DNA of 64,000 nt from Sesamum alatum. Lineage: Eukaryota > Streptophyta > Magnoliopsida > Lamiales > Pedaliaceae. Positions 1 to 12,146 of this stretch are shown here, piece after piece (the first letter of the stretch is position 1; each line of letters begins with the position of its first letter). Under the pieces are notes generated by a model. That model worked only from the letters and a program-made list of their open reading frames with translations. It ran no database searches and had not been told where the DNA came from. The position numbers and the translations under genes were made by a program. The stretch covers positions 21,619,395 to 21,683,394 of the forward strand of contig JACGWO010000004.1 in the NCBI GenBank assembly GCA_034509735.1, given 5' to 3'.

Positions 1-12
1 TTCTTTTTGGTA

Positions 13-2501
13 CACTACAAAAAAATTTAATTTTTCCTTACACTATAAATCACCATGACATAAAAACCAAGTAAACCAATTCTATCTACCATGCGCGGTC
101 TGGCAAAACGGATGCGAAAATTTAAATTTCGACCACGATTAATCAATATTCTCTATGATTTTTTCTATGGCCAAAATATTTATCTTTTTTAGTTGTATTA
201 AATGTTTTGGCCTCGTTCGCAAAAACAACAGTTAATAGCTGTTACAAAGCCGTGGTTAATTAGCATCCTCAATAGTTTTTTTTTTTTTTTTTTTTTTTAC
301 TTTTAACCACTATAATTACTCATAGTAAAAAAATTATATTTCTTCCTGTGGTACTTCTAAAATAACTATATTTCATAAAATAAAACTATTTCTCCAAATA
401 TTATCTCAAGTGAAGTAAGATGTTATTACTAACTACAAAAAAATTTACATTTATATTTTTTCAACTTTCATCTAAAATCCCAAAAACCCATTAAAATTAA
501 CCAAAGTTACAGGAAAACCATTCGGCTAATGTTATAGGCATCTTTGTTTGCAAAATTCGTAATTTTCTAAATTAACACTGTATTTTTTCTGAATAATATG
601 GATAATACGTAAATGTACCTTGAAGCCCTTAAAGGAAAATTCAAAACCAAAAATCCAAAATTACTATAAAAAATAAAAATAAAAACCAGCCATGTTACAT
701 ACATCCTTTTGCATTTACTATTTTAATTTGAAAAACAAAACATTGATCATCGTACTATATATACAAATGGTACATATATTTTAAGTATTAATTCATATAT
801 CGATATTTCTAAATCAACCAACATACCCATACTAAACAAAAAAAAGGGTAAATTACAGCCACCTCCCCTGAGGTTTGGCATAATTACATATACCCCTCAT
901 ATTGTTTGAAAAATTACAAATACCCCCTAGGTTTATAATTTTGAGCCAAAAACCTAAAATTGATCATTTTGCCCTTAAATTTTTTTTATGAAAATTATAA
1001 AAAAAATCAATCGATGCAAATTGCATTATTGTTCCTCTGTGCAAATAACATAAGAAATATTTCCCTGCGCATTATAGCCCAAAAATATTTTAAGAATTAA
1101 ATAAAATATAATTCAGTGCATAAGGGCATTTTGGTTAGTTCATCATAAAATGGATGGAAATGGATTATTTGTTAGACGGTTGCAAACCTTAGGGGGGTAT
1201 TTGTAATTTTTCCAACAATGATGGAATATTTGTAATTATATCAAACTTCAGGGAAGGTAACTATAATTTTCCCAAAAAAAAAACATAACACCATTATTAA
1301 AAATAGACTATTATATACCACAATCTTTTAATTGAGAGACGTCAACCTCACCACTTAAGTACGACCTCATCGTCATAAATCGTACGTACATGCACACATA
1401 AGATTGTGTATTAGGGCCGTTAATTTGATGTGGACAATTATAATTTCTAACTAACAAACTAGATTTTAGGCCCTCGTTTTTTCCTTCTCAGGAGTCGATG
1501 GTTCTATGAATAGGTACGAAGTTTATGACACATGCTTCACCTCAATTGTCCATCATAGCTACCAAACTAGACATGAAAATAAGGGATTATTGTTATATTA
1601 CTAAATAGTATTAGGACAAGGTAGTTAGTGCTTCTCTTTTAGATATATGAGAAGGTAGGAATAACACACTATAAACTTGTCGGAAAAGATTATATTTGCG
1701 TCAAATGTGTCGGTCAGAGTCTTTTTATTAGATTTATCACCGTTAAGAATTAAGGGTTCACAACGAGATACTTAACATGTAATCAGGACGTGCGCGTAAC
1801 TCTACTCTATTAAATATTTTTGTAATAATTCGAACTGATATTGCGGGTGCGACGACATTCAATCTTAACCAATCAATACAATGGGTGGGTGGTGGTACAA
1901 GGTGGCTATCAATAGTACTATAAAACATCCTAGAACAGCTACTTGCCTCTGTTACGGATCCAAAACATGTTTCTCATGTGCTATTTTTCCTGTTTGCAAT
2001 AAATATAATATTGGTATTTTTTCATTTCTTTTATTTTCACTTTCGGTTTTAAAGTTCATGCTTCATCTTTGTTGTCTTTTTTGTTTTCTAATGAATTATG
2101 TTTCTTGTTGTCGGATCTGAGGTTTTCTGTTCCTTTTATTTCCCACAGACTAAGTCCGATTTGCTTTCTGACATATATTTGTACAAATTTGTTAATATTA
2201 CGCTTAAATCAACGCTATAAAAAATATAACATTTAATTAATAGCAAATAGTTATAGATGATGGCTACATAATGATTGTCGGCCTTGATTTTTACGAGGAT
2301 AGCTAAAACATTTGTTATAGCTAAAAGCCATAATGAATGTTTTTACCATAACTCTTAGTCATGAAAAATAAGTTTTTCATAATGAAAAAAGTAGTTTTTG
2401 CACCGATTTTTATTTAGTCGTAGCTAATAATAGTTGTTTACCACAATTTTTTTTAATCATAGCAGTTAAAAATACAATAAATAGTGATTTTTTTTCTAGT
2501 G
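13..2501. mobile_element. Possible degraded CACTA-type non-autonomous transposon
   Basis: A CACTACAAAAAAA end lies at 13 and an inverted counterpart, ending CTAGTG, lies at 2496-2501. The sequence inside the right end repeats short motifs of the form 'atagctaaaa', as CACTA subterminal regions do. A second CACTA-like start (ACTACAAAAAAATTTA) lies near 431, so more than one element may be mixed here. The 3-bp flanks do not match (GTA against CAA), so the two ends may not belong together. No transposase reading frame was seen. The interval also contains MITE copy 1 and a poly-T run at about 278-298. Confidence 0.3.
846..1273 (+). mobile_element. Mutator-like MITE family A, copy 1
   Basis: A 428-bp element with long imperfect terminal inverted repeats. 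It starts GGGTAAATTACAGCCACC and ends with the inverted counterpart (...ATAATTTTCCC). The core includes the landmark 'agtgcataagggcattttgg' shared with the copies at 31109, 43558 and, inverted, 62653. The flanking 9 bases match at 8 of 9 positions, but both are A-rich and so weak alone. The assignment to a Mutator-like superfamily rests on the 9-bp duplications of the other copies. There is no coding capacity. Confidence 0.8.
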
Positions 2502-2560
2502 CAATAAATTTGAAAACAGGAGTAAGAACAAAATGAAATAACTGAATTTAATTATATACA

Positions 2561-2791
2561 CACTAAGAAAAAGAGAAAAGGAAATTAACAACAAAAATAA
2601 TTAAGTAATAACTTTAATATTATTACTAATTATATGTATTGAGTGACAAGAATTTTTGCCTATCACAATAATAAATTTCATAGTTTTAATAGGTAGAATT
2701 ATTTTGTAAAAGTTTTGGTTATTCTTAAAGTTGTCACTTAAAACATTTAATGACACATGTATAGTAACGACCTAATAATAACAATTATTGG
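2561..2791. mobile_element. CACTA-like terminal fragment
   Basis: It begins CACTAAGAAAAAG and continues with sequence similar to the CACTA element at 57938-58749; the shared blocks are 'atgacacatgtatagt', 'acgacctaataa' and 'acaattattgg'. It stops where a different repeat (TAGGGCTGTAAATG) begins, so it is probably a truncated copy. Confidence 0.35.
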
Positions 2792-3170
2792 TAGGGCTGT
2801 AAATGATTCGAGTAGAGTCAAAGGCATCATTGTTTAGGTTTGTTTTAATTATAATTGAGCTTCAAAAATTATATTTAAATTTAGTTTAATTATTGAGCTA
2901 ATCGAGCTCATACGACCTTTAATTTATCAAACATAAGTTGTATTCGAGTAATTTGATATTTTTACGTATATGTTATTATTCTTGCACCAAGCGAATCAAG
3001 CTCAATCCGAGTTTAAAAATTTACCGAACAAAAAATTTTGCTCAAGTTTCGTTTGTTAGTTTCACAAATCGAGTTCGAACGAAAATCGATTTCAATCGAA
3101 TATCAAATAATTTAATTTATTTTCCAGCGCTTATTATTGGTTGTCACTACATTTATGTTGTATCATTATT
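2792..3170. repeat. Repeat related to the hAT-like MITE family (TAGGGCTGTAAA end)
   Basis: It starts TAGGGCTGTAAATG, followed by sequence rich in 'cgagct' and 'ttcgag'. The same style of sequence is seen at 30600-30730 and in the candidate hAT-like element at 51324-51672. The right end is not clear. The remaining sequence up to the ERF gene (3171-3725) contains a poly-A run at about 3579-3594 and no gene that I can see. Confidence 0.3.
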
Positions 3171-3725
3171 TGTATATGGTAATAAATTTATGAATAATTC
3201 TTGTGATAACAGTTAAATTATGATAAATTTAAAATTATTTGGAGAAAATATTAAAAATTATTACTTGATATTTTGTTACTCATATTATTTTTTGTTGCAG
3301 TGAAAATGCAAATAATTTCTATGAACAAGTGAAAAACCGATATATACCTCCAATAAAAATGAAGTAGAAAATGAGTACGAGAAATGAAAATGAAAATTAA
3401 ATGTTGATGGGCACACAAAAATTGTTCCATCCACCACCTCATGTCTAAACTCGGAAAGACAACAAATTAAGACAGGGTTCATCAGGTTCTCAAGAGAACA
3501 TCCGAATAATTCGGACACAAGACTTCCCTATAGAAAATTTTGTGTTCGAATCTTAACGTGTATCGGGTGCATGATTTAAAAAAAAAAAAAAAAGGGCTCA
3601 TCAGGCTTATTTATGTCCTTTCCTAATTTGGCATAAAAGGTCAATAATTCCAGCAGCAAAAATTTCCAGAATTTGTGACCCCTCCTAAAAAAAATTAGAA
3701 AAATTAATTAGTTTCTTTGTATTCC

Positions 3726-4370
3726 TTAAAAGTTCCAAAGAAATGGATCCTGTGAAGGGAATTCCTCGTTATTGTCCGGGTAATAATCGACGCTTGGTAA
3801 GAGCGGCGCCATAAAATCGCCTGGAAAATCATCGAATCCCGGAAATAACCCGAAGTCGGGGACGTTATTCTCCGAGCCCATGTTCAAGAACTGGTCCATA
3901 AACGCATTGTCCAGTGGCATTTCCGTAACTTCACTGTCGGGCCGAGCCGGCTCGTCCGACACCGACGGGCAAGGCGACTCCGCATGCTGCAAGACCTCAG
4001 AGGAATCCGACACCGAAACATCCGGGTTTTCGACCCGACCCGCGCACGCGTGCGCGAATCGGGCGGCGGCGGCTTGAATCTCAGGCGGCGTCAAGGACCT
4101 CCCGTTGACTATATCCGGTGGGTTGTCGGGGAAGTTAAACTTAGCGTTCCTGCCTCGGAGGCAGAAGAGGGCGGCGTCGAAAGCACGCGCCGCCTTCTCC
4201 GCCGTGTCGTAGGACCCCAACCAAATCCTCTCCCTACAATTCGGCAGCCTGATTTCAGACACATATTTACCCCACTTCCTCTTCCTCACACCCTTATACT
4301 TACACGACGACGAAGACGAAGCTTCGTCCCTCCTCTCCGCCGCCGGCTGCGTCTCCGATGACTTCACCAT
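3726..4370 (-). CDS. AP2/ERF transcription factor, ERF016/017/018-like (DREB A-5, group II)
   Basis: A single-exon gene of 214 aa if it starts at 4370 (MVKSSETQP...). An in-frame ATG at 4442 would add 24 residues; I prefer 4370 because family members commonly begin MVK and because 4442 leaves very little leader after the TATA box. One AP2/ERF DNA-binding domain spans about residues 24-82 ([20 protein letters not shown], then [20 protein letters not shown], then FNFP). The [18 protein letters not shown] block is characteristic. The C-terminal half is acidic and ends DPFLWNF, consistent with an activation region. I see no DLNxxP or LxLxL repression motif. Family proteins are nuclear regulators that bind GCC-box or DRE-type elements, often in stress or jasmonate responses; the target here is inference. 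GC content is far above that of the flanks. Confidence 0.9.
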   Translation of the reverse strand: MVKSSETQPAAERRDEASSSSSCKYKGVRKRKWGKYVSEIRLPNCRERIWLGSYDTAEKAARAFDAALFCLRGRNAKFNFPDNPPDIVNGRSLTPPEIQAAAARFAHACAGRVENPDVSVSDSSEVLQHAESPCPSVSDEPARPDSEVTEMPLDNAFMDQFLNMGSENNVPDFGLFPGFDDFPGDFMAPLLPSVDYYPDNNEEFPSQDPFLWNF

Positions 4371-4495
4371 TTCAAGAACCAAACAATACCTGTATCTAAA
4401 CAGCTGGGTTTGTTTTAACTTGTACAAATTCTTGTTTATCAATCAGGAAATGGAATGTTTGGAGATGGGAGTTGGGGAGAAATGGCGGCTTGGGC

Positions 4496-4590
4496 GCTTA
4501 TATATACGAATGGCGGGGGGAGGGAGTGGAATGAAACACTCGGGTCAACAGAGGGCGTGTTTGGGGGAGAAAAAGAAGTGACACGTGGGA
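4496..4590 (-). promoter_or_regulatory. ERF gene core promoter with TATA box, W-box and G-box
   Basis: Read on the minus strand, TATATATAAG lies at about 4495-4506, roughly 130 bp upstream of the chosen ATG. A W-box core TTGACC is at 4543-4548 and a palindromic CACGTG G-box at 4582-4587. W-boxes bind WRKY factors; G-boxes bind bZIP/bHLH factors. Their placement fits a stress-inducible gene, but function is not shown by sequence alone. Confidence 0.6.
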
Positions 4591-4599
4591 GGAAAAGCA

Positions 4600-5004
4600 G
4601 ATCGATATAATAATGATCTTGGCTTGGTTATACGCGGTGATGTTTGGATCTTGAGTTAATAATGTAAAAAGATGAACACATGTGGAAATTGAAGCTCCCT
4701 CGTGTACAAAATTGAGATGGGTCGACGAAGGACGACACCTAACCTACAAATGCAAGTATTGCAACCAAACAAACATGTCGCTACTATGGCCCATTCTCCG
4801 CTTCCCTGGGACTCCCCCCCTCACTCACCTCACTACAAAATTAACTATAACAATCATACTAATATATGGTGAGACTTAATCTAAAGTTGTCGTTAAAAAT
4901 ATATATATTATTGATAATGATACATGTATTGTTGCAGTATAATTTTTTTTTTTTTTTTTTTTTTTGGGTTAGTGATAGTTATTACTATTGATTTTATATA
5001 TGTA
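4600..5004. other. Intergenic sequence upstream of ERF, no gene seen
   Basis: Non-coding, with a poly-T run at about 4943-4965. No domain-like reading frame was found on either strand. Confidence 0.6.
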
Positions 5005-5176
5005 TTAGTGGATATAGTACGTCATTTTTACATGCATATAATAAATATTTTATATATATAAATCAATATATTACGTTTCAAAAAATAAACCAATTTAGGG
5101 GCATTTGGCATAACAAAAATTGGTATCGTTGCTCTTTGTGAGTAAAAATGGAATTTTCGTTTTATATTAGTATAGA
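5005..5176 (-). mobile_element. Mini-Helitron (172 bp)
   Basis: On the minus strand it starts TCTATACTAATATAAAA directly after an A (complement of 5177) and ends CTAA directly before a T (complement of 5004), as Helitrons do (A^TC...CTRR^T). It shares its body ('actcacaaagagca', 'ttttgttat.cc') with the copy at 26914-27093. It is too short to encode Rep/helicase, so it is non-autonomous. Confidence 0.6.
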
Positions 5177-8100
5177 TATAATTTTTGTTACTATTAAATT
5201 TCTTTTTATAATTGTTATTGTGATAAATCAATTTTTTTTGTTATTGATTTTTTTATACTTTTGTTATACATATAAATAGTGATAATTTTTGATTTTACCA
5301 GCTAATCTTTTATTACTAATATTTTATCTTTTGGTAAGGGGTTCATGGTTCTCTGCATAAATAATAAATGGGTTTAAATGCAAATTAACCCCTAAGATAT
5401 GAAAAATATTTTAAAACTTTCCCTGAAACAGGAATTTTTAAAAAAAAAAGGCAAGACACCCTATCTTTTTTAAAAATTAAGAAAAGAACCCCCACATATC
5501 ACAGGCCCTAGCTTAATCTTGCATTTTTCCCTATAATTAAACTCTGAAACCAATGATTAACATATTAAATACTAAAATTGAAAGCACAAAATTACCAAAA
5601 AATTGTCCGAATAGGTCCAAATCTATATATTTTTACACAAGTTAGATTGAGTCGATGAAATGAACATGTGTATTTAGCTACCACGATATACATATTGATT
5701 AATGGATCAGTCTAGTACTGCAACTCACTTTAATACGACTGAATCAAGTTGACAACTTACATAAACAGCTAAATAAACACTTATCATCAAGTACTATGAG
5801 ATTTTTACTTCTTACAATAGTAGTTTTCTTTTATTCCGTACCTTACTAATTTAAACATCAGATAGCTTCTAATACGACCAACATGGGTGTAGATTTTATA
5901 TTAATCATAACGGATACGAGTTGAATCTTACAAATATAGCCATGTAAACCCTCAAAATAAAATCAACGTTTAAACTTTTGCAAGAAGGAAAATAAAACTA
6001 TATTTAAACAATAAGTATTAAAATAAAACCATTGTTCTTATAGAATTAAGGGTCGATCAGATTAGCTTTATTGACTCTCAAATCCAAAGAAAAAGCAGAA
6101 ATTGAATTCCTTTTTTCCCGAGTCAAAATTTCAATGCAAATTAACGCGCATTTTGAAAGGTAAAAGAACCTTGACTTACAATATTATTACTATGATATTT
6201 ATATATATATATATATATATATAAATATGTGATGCATTTTGACTATCTACGTACATGAGAAGAAGAAGGGGGAAACTATATATTTAAGGAAAGACATGTA
6301 TCATGACTTAACTGCTGAACTCATCTATGACTATACTTAGACTCTTATCATACGTACGCAGGATGTCTGAGATTCATTCACATGGACTCAGCAATTTCCA
6401 CGTGCTGACCATTGAGGAGACGTATGGATTGAATTTTCTATTTCAAATACTATTGTATTTTTTACGTTATTTTACTTTATACATTTCATGATGTGTATAA
6501 CTTTTTTTTTTTCTAAGTGAAATGCGTAATGTCATTTTTATACACATGAGCCTCGTTTGATTCGTGGGATAGGATTAGGCGTGATAAGATTGAAGGGGAT
6601 GAGAAATGGAATGATAACTAATCTCATGCGATAATATAATATAGTTTTTAGTTGGAGAGATTACAAAATATGATTAACTGTAAAAAGATCATTAAGGGTA
6701 TTATTTTGTAAGTTATTTTTATTTTAATATTGTAGTTTTTGAATAATTACAAAACATAAAAAAATATGTTGAAATTTATTGAGATACAATTTCTGAAATA
6801 ATAATTCTTGTGAAATATTTCTATCTTGTGTTCTACATTCATGTGAAGCAAAAATTCGAAATAGGCATTCAATTAGAAAAAATAAAAAGGGAACGAGGGT
6901 TTAATTTTTGAAAAGAAATATAAAAAAGTATGGCGAAACTTCTACTTTTTGAAATTTAATAATTATTCAAACGTAAATATTTTTTCAAAAGTCCCAATAA
7001 AAGATGAAGTAATTTTTTTTATTAAATTTGATGTGGGGTAAAAAGAAACCCTCGTATAAAGCTCCACCCCTTTTTCTCTTTGTCATCTTTTTCCTGTTAA
7101 AAAAACTCCACGAGGACAAGGCCAAGCTTTTCGAACGAAGACGAGGCCATCGTATAGCAGTCCACAAGACCGGGGATAACTCCCGAATACTAGGTCATAC
7201 CATACAAGGCGGGACTACGAGGCTCTTTCTTCTTGCCCTCAGAGAATCCACGACCAAAATCCACAAGGTTATCTCTAAAGCAAAAACATTATCTACGAAG
7301 CCATCTCCGCAGAAATCTACGAAGCTATCTAAAAAAGAGATTTGGCCATACGAGGGAATTTTTCACCCACTCCATATAAAACTCACCTTTCCATGATGAA
7401 ATAAGGGAGGAGAATGGATCCACACTTCATGCACTGAGTGGTTGAACTCGTAAAAATTCACCCACACATCAAAATTATTATAATTTAAAGCACAATCTTC
7501 TAATCATACATGTATTTCACAAGAAAGAAAAATGCCAAAGTGAAAAAAGTAATTTTGCGTGAAGAAGTGAAAAATAATCAACCAACTTTATACTAATTAA
7601 ATATATGGACCATAAAATTATATCAACTTTAAGCAGAAGGGCATATAAGCAGAAAATAAAATTAATCCTAGCTTAGACGTACTAATCAATGGGCAGCGTA
7701 TCCCACCTCTTAGGCAAAATATGTTACCGCATAAATTAAAATTGTAATATTAATCATGGTATTAATTCCAAACAGGGGAAATAGCATTTTTGGTCCCATA
7801 ACTTAGAGTCTTTTCACTTTTGGTATCATTCGTTACAGGATTAGTAGTTTTTGTCCCATAACTTACAAAAATTAGCATTTTTAGTCCCACCCCATTTTTC
7901 CGTTAATTTTTTAACGGGGGTTGAGTTTTTGCCGTTAAGTTCTTGAAATTAAAGGTAAAATTGGCGCATTTGTGCTTGGGATAATTTTTTGCGGGAAAAT
8001 AACTACTATTGAGAGCTAACATAAAAAAATTAAAAAAATTAGGACAAATAAACTGTTATAAACACAATTAATGAAATTGACTTTTTGTCAAGTGTACTTA

Positions 8101-8994
8101 CGTCGCATTACTTGAATTTTGTGGTCATCACTTGTTTTAATATTTATAAAATTCATATAAAAAAATAAATTGCAACATAAATAAAATGAAAGATTGTTTT
8201 TTGTGAAGGATGATTAAAATAGAATATTCAATCCGTTCGAAGTATCACAACTATACACGTGTCAGCATGGGGATCTGTACGTGATCACTGATCTCCCATA
8301 TCCATCTCAATCATCCATCTCTTTGCTTACGTTGCCTTTTCTTCGTACGTACAGCATATATACAAAAGATATGTATGTATTGAAATAATAAAAGGTATAA
8401 AGCGTTATTTCCCATTAGCACGATTATCGGCTGTTATGAGTTACATACGCGTCCTTCAAACACAGATTTGACTGCATGCTGCTGTGAAGAGGGTGGCTTC
8501 AATCAAACACTTTACGTACGGTTCGTATGGTCCATGTGGACGAATATTTTTTCCTAATCACGTGGGGTTCATTGGTTGAATTAACTATAAAAGTTTTTTC
8601 ATACTTATAATTTTTAAAAAAACAAAAGAATATTCGTAATTACGTCACTATAATCCACCCTTAAAATGGGTAATTAAGCGAAAAATAATAGTGGTGGAAC
8701 TGAAAACTAGCAATTTGTACTGTAACTTTTATTAGAATGTGAGATCAATTGAATTTTAATAAAAAAAAAGTGATTATTGAAAAGGACCAAATAATACGAA
8801 AAATTATATTTACACTTGAAATATAGGTTCAAGTTGCTCAATGGTACAGCCAATCGGAAGCTATAGGTCGGGATGGATTCAGAATAGTTTCATGACCGTT
8901 AATCTCATAAACATGAAGGTGTCCGAATTTAGATGTCTTATTTTGGTGTAATTAGTACATTTGAACTATATCCATATCTATACTTCTATACTAA
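5177..8994. other. Gene-free intergenic tract with repeat fragments
   Basis: AT-rich sequence. It contains an (AT)n microsatellite at about 6199-6223. A GC-richer stretch at about 7090-7450 resembles an LTR fragment in texture ('gacgaggccatcgtatagca'), but no partner copy is in the window. A block at 5385-5530 looks like a degraded foldback MITE. A 122-codon open frame at 7028-7396 covers the LTR-like stretch and has no domain I recognise, so I do not call it a gene. Confidence 0.5.
7775..7990. repeat. Fragment of a 'TTTTTGGTCCCATAAC' MITE family
   Basis: It begins GGGGAAATAGCATTTTTGG and repeats the phrase 'gtcccataactta' twice. Similar phrases form the arms of the elements at 58136-58538 and 59033-59391. 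Only one arm is recognisable here, and the right end cannot be placed well. Confidence 0.4.
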
Positions 8995-9063
8995 CTAGTT
9001 AATGCGGCACGTTGTTTCTGTGTGTTTATAATAAATAATATTTCACGTTTTAAAATATATTAT
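8995..9063 (-). mobile_element. 3' part of a mini-Helitron interrupted by the LTR element at 9064
   Basis: On the minus strand the 3' end is CTAG followed by T, and the terminal 65 bp closely match the end of the mini-Helitron at 26914-27093 (ATAATATATTTT...AATATTATTTATTATA). The homology stops at 9063, where the LTR element with its ATTAT duplication begins. Degraded sequence resembling the 5' half resumes at 12147-12375. Confidence 0.5.
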
Positions 9064-9389
9064 CGATGGAGAAAAACCAAACTTATGAAATGGTAAATTA
9101 AATGGTAGTTTCCTTTATTAAGAGATTAAATGAGATATGGTAAGTAGTATGATTGTTTTTAATGTATAAAACCTAAAAACTAGTCTAAGTTTAAGCGAAT
9201 AATGTATGAAATCTAGAAATCAGTCCAGATTCAAGGAGACAGTGAAGCACAATTCAAGCTCATCATCAATGCAACAATAAATGATCAACCACTATATAAG
9301 TTTTACCAAGAGATGGAGAAAAGAGGAGAGACTTATATTATAGTGTAATTGCTTGTATTATAGTAATTGCACCCCCAACTATTTTTTGT
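9064..9389 (+). repeat. Left LTR of the 9064-12146 element
   Basis: It aligns along its length with 11814-12146. Shared blocks include 'aaacttatgaaatggtaaat' and 'caaggagac'. The terminal CCATCA is missing. A TATATAAG motif at 9293-9300 is a possible promoter TATA box. Confidence 0.85.
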
Positions 9390-9481
9390 TTTGAGTTTGA
9401 GATATGGTGGGAAATCCCAATGAAAATAATTGGCACGATAGATTATTTTCAAAGAGGTAAAATTCATTCTTGTTATTTTAG

Positions 9482-9592
9482 GGTTTTAATGCAATTTACC
9501 TCCCTATGATATTGCAAATGAGCAAATTACTCCTCTATGAAAAAATAATAACAATTTACCTCTCTATATTCTTTAAAATGGAGCAAAATAAT
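9482..9592. repeat. One arm of the foldback MITE family B
   Basis: It contains 'tgcaatttacctccctatga' and 'gagcaaattactcctctatg', matching the left arm of the palindromic element at 13080-13336. The opposite arm is absent, so it is a fragment inside the LTR element. Confidence 0.5.
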
Positions 9593-11008
9593 ATGTTTGT
9601 TTGATACAAGAAATAAATCATTGAAGACAAAATGTGATGCTTGCTATTTTATACTAATTTGATTGGAACTTACACATCAAATAATTTTGTATTTCTTTTA
9701 TAGGTTAAAATTGATCCTCTTAAAAAGCGAGAATATTAACATTAATCTCTATAATATCTTGTTTCTCTAAGCTATTAATATTTTATATTATTGAACTGAA
9801 AATTATGTATAAAATACTATAATGGCAACCAAACATATGCTTTGATAATATGATTCCTCAAATCAGCCGACAATAGTTGATAATGGTTAATATTTTACCA
9901 TCCTAACCAATCTTATGGCTGTCTGTCCTTATTATACAGCTTTTAAACTCAAATGTTATTCATTTATGCTTTTTCACATTACCTCAGTTGCATTGCTCAT
10001 GCACAACACTTTATGTTTTACACTTTTTTATCATTATTGTACCTAATTAATGTACTGCTCACTGTGGAATCACCAAATATTAGTTACATATTTTGTTTAC
10101 ATTACACAATAATATATTTGAGTGACACTGAACACTACGGCGATCAAATTACACGTGTATGAAAGTGTTATAAATAATTATATACAATACTTGGGAATAA
10201 GATTCAGCAACAGTATAAATGGAAAATCATACTGTGCAAAGAACGAATTTGCGGAAGAAAATGATGACAACAACACACTTATAATAATTCATACAGACAT
10301 TTGTTGGCTATTTATAATAATTAATTAGTGATTTGTATTGATTAAATATATGATTTTTCTAATCCTAAGTTTATGTTGTATGCGAGAAAATGTCTTGAGG
10401 ATCCTACATGCTCAACGAAGGCCGAATCAAATTTAACCGTGTGGAGAAGTGCAAGAATTCTCATAAGATTCGATCAAGCTCCCGGTGAATACAAGTTTCC
10501 AAAGGAAGAAATATTTTTAAGGGAATTAGTTATGATTTTTTTTCCTTACATATTTGTTAGCATAGTAATAGCCAGAACGCAAGGCAATAACTTGTATAGG
10601 AAAAAAAAAAAAAGCGAGAACGATTGGCAAAAAAACATAAAAAAAAGAAAAAGAAAAAATAATTTGAGATGTGATGGAGAGATAAGACGTAGTTGTCTAA
10701 AACAACCTCTGTCTTAAGGAGTGCGCCAGCATGGCAGGACAACACATAATAAAAAAGTTACTTTTATTTCGAGAGAGAGATGGTACGGAGATTGGCCCGA
10801 CTCTCCCCCCTGTGGTCGGTTTTTCAGCTCTCTTTTTCTATATTCCCATAATTAAATTTTCAAAAGGTCGAACTGCATAACTTGGCGTTATTAGCATGAC
10901 GCTCTAAAAATATTTGAGCTAACACACGTATCGTGTAAAATGTTCACTACAACAAACACGCCCCCAAATAGGGAGTAAAAAAAATAAAAGAAGTTCATAA
11001 ATGTTCCC

Positions 11009-11330
11009 TTGAGGCGTATAAAAGAAACTCCCCGAAGCAAAGGACAAACAAAGCTTTCTTGAGGCGCATAATAGAACGCCCTGAAACTAATGACAGACAG
11101 ACTTCCTCGAGGGGCATAATGGAACGCCCCGAAGCCAATGACAAATAAAGATTCCTTTAGGCGCATAATAAGACGCCCTAAAGCTAATAATAGTCAGACT
11201 TTCTTGGGGCACATAATAGAATGCCCCGAAGCCAATGACAAACAAACATCCTTGAAACGCATAATAGAATGCCCTGAAGTCAAATAAACTTCCTTGAGAT
11301 GCATAATAAGACGCTCCAAAGCAAGGAGTG
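11009..11330 (+). repeat. Minisatellite, about 7 copies of a 48-50 bp unit
   Basis: The unit core is 'gaggcgcataatagaacgcc' followed by 'ccgaagccaatgacaaa'. Unit starts at 11011, 11061, 11109 and about 11158 give spacings of 48-50 bp; the last copies are shortened. It lies in the interior of the LTR element, between the body and the polypurine tract. Confidence 0.85.
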
Positions 11331-11813
11331 AATATGAGAAATCCTAAAATTTCTCATACAAGAGATAACCACAAAAGTTTAAAAAAAAAAAAAAAAAGTG
11401 GTAAAGTAGCCCATGAGTGAAATATAAATAATACTTTTTATGAATATTAAATTTTTAAGCCTCAAAATAAGGTTAGAGTAAGCAAAGCTTCTAATCATTA
11501 ATATAAACTTGTATTAAAAATACCATCGCAGAGACATTATCTCACCCCCAGTAGGGGAACCTGAGCCCTGCCATTGTGCCATTTATAAAACCAAATTAAT
11601 GAACTAGCTTCTGAGGAAGCAATATATTTTTTACTATTATTCTATAATGGATCTAGTTACAACGATCAGGCTAACTCATTTCGAATATATTTTCATATTT
11701 AACTTCTAAAGGTTTTTCATCGACACCTTAAGACAGAAAAGGCCTATGAAAGAGCCTATGATCTGATTTAATTCCTGAATATCCTAAGGATATCCAGGAA
11801 TTGGGGGGTTTGC

Positions 11814-12146
11814 TGATGGATAAAAGTCAAACTTATGAAATGGTAAATTAAATGATATTTTCCTTTATTAAGAGATTAAATGATGTATGGTAAGTGTCAT
11901 GATTGTCTCTAATGTATAAAACCTAGAAACTAGTCTAAATTCAAGAGGATAATGTATGAAGTCTAGAAATGAGTCCAGATTCAAGGAGACAATGGAGCAC
12001 GATTCAAGCTTCTCATCAATGAAACAATAAATGATCAACCAACAATATAAGTTTTACCAAGAGATGCAGATTAGAGGGGAGACTTATATTATAGTGTCAT
12101 TGCTTGTATTCTAGTAATTGCACCCTGACTATTTTTTGTACCATCA
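11814..12146 (+). repeat. Right LTR of the 9064-12146 element
   Basis: A 333-bp LTR with intact TGATGG and CCATCA termini, directly after the polypurine tract and directly before the ATTAT duplication. Confidence 0.85.

Larger units (their letters stand above)
9064..12146 (+). mobile_element. Non-autonomous LTR retrotransposon (3083 bp) with ATTAT target duplication
   Basis: Two direct repeats of about 330 bp bound the element: 9064 to about 9389 and 11814-12146. The right LTR runs TGATGG...CCATCA; the left start is mutated to CGATGG. The 5-bp flanks are identical, ATTAT at 9059-9063 and 12147-12151. A polypurine tract (ATTGGGGGGTT) lies just before the right LTR. The interior has no gag or pol motif, only short open frames without domains, so this is a LARD-like non-autonomous element. 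The left LTR has lost its last few bases and the primer binding site is not readable. The interior also holds one arm of a foldback MITE (9482-9592) and a minisatellite (11009-11330). Confidence 0.85.

Noticed and set aside
3984..4361. 125-codon Arg-rich plus-strand open frame
   Set aside because: Shadow of the GC-rich ERF coding sequence on the other strand.
7028..7396. 122-codon plus-strand open frame
   Set aside because: No recognisable domain; the sequence has the texture of an LTR fragment. Not enough to call a gene.
11009..11330. CRISPR-like array
   Set aside because: Direct tandem units without unique spacers in a plant LTR element; it is a minisatellite.
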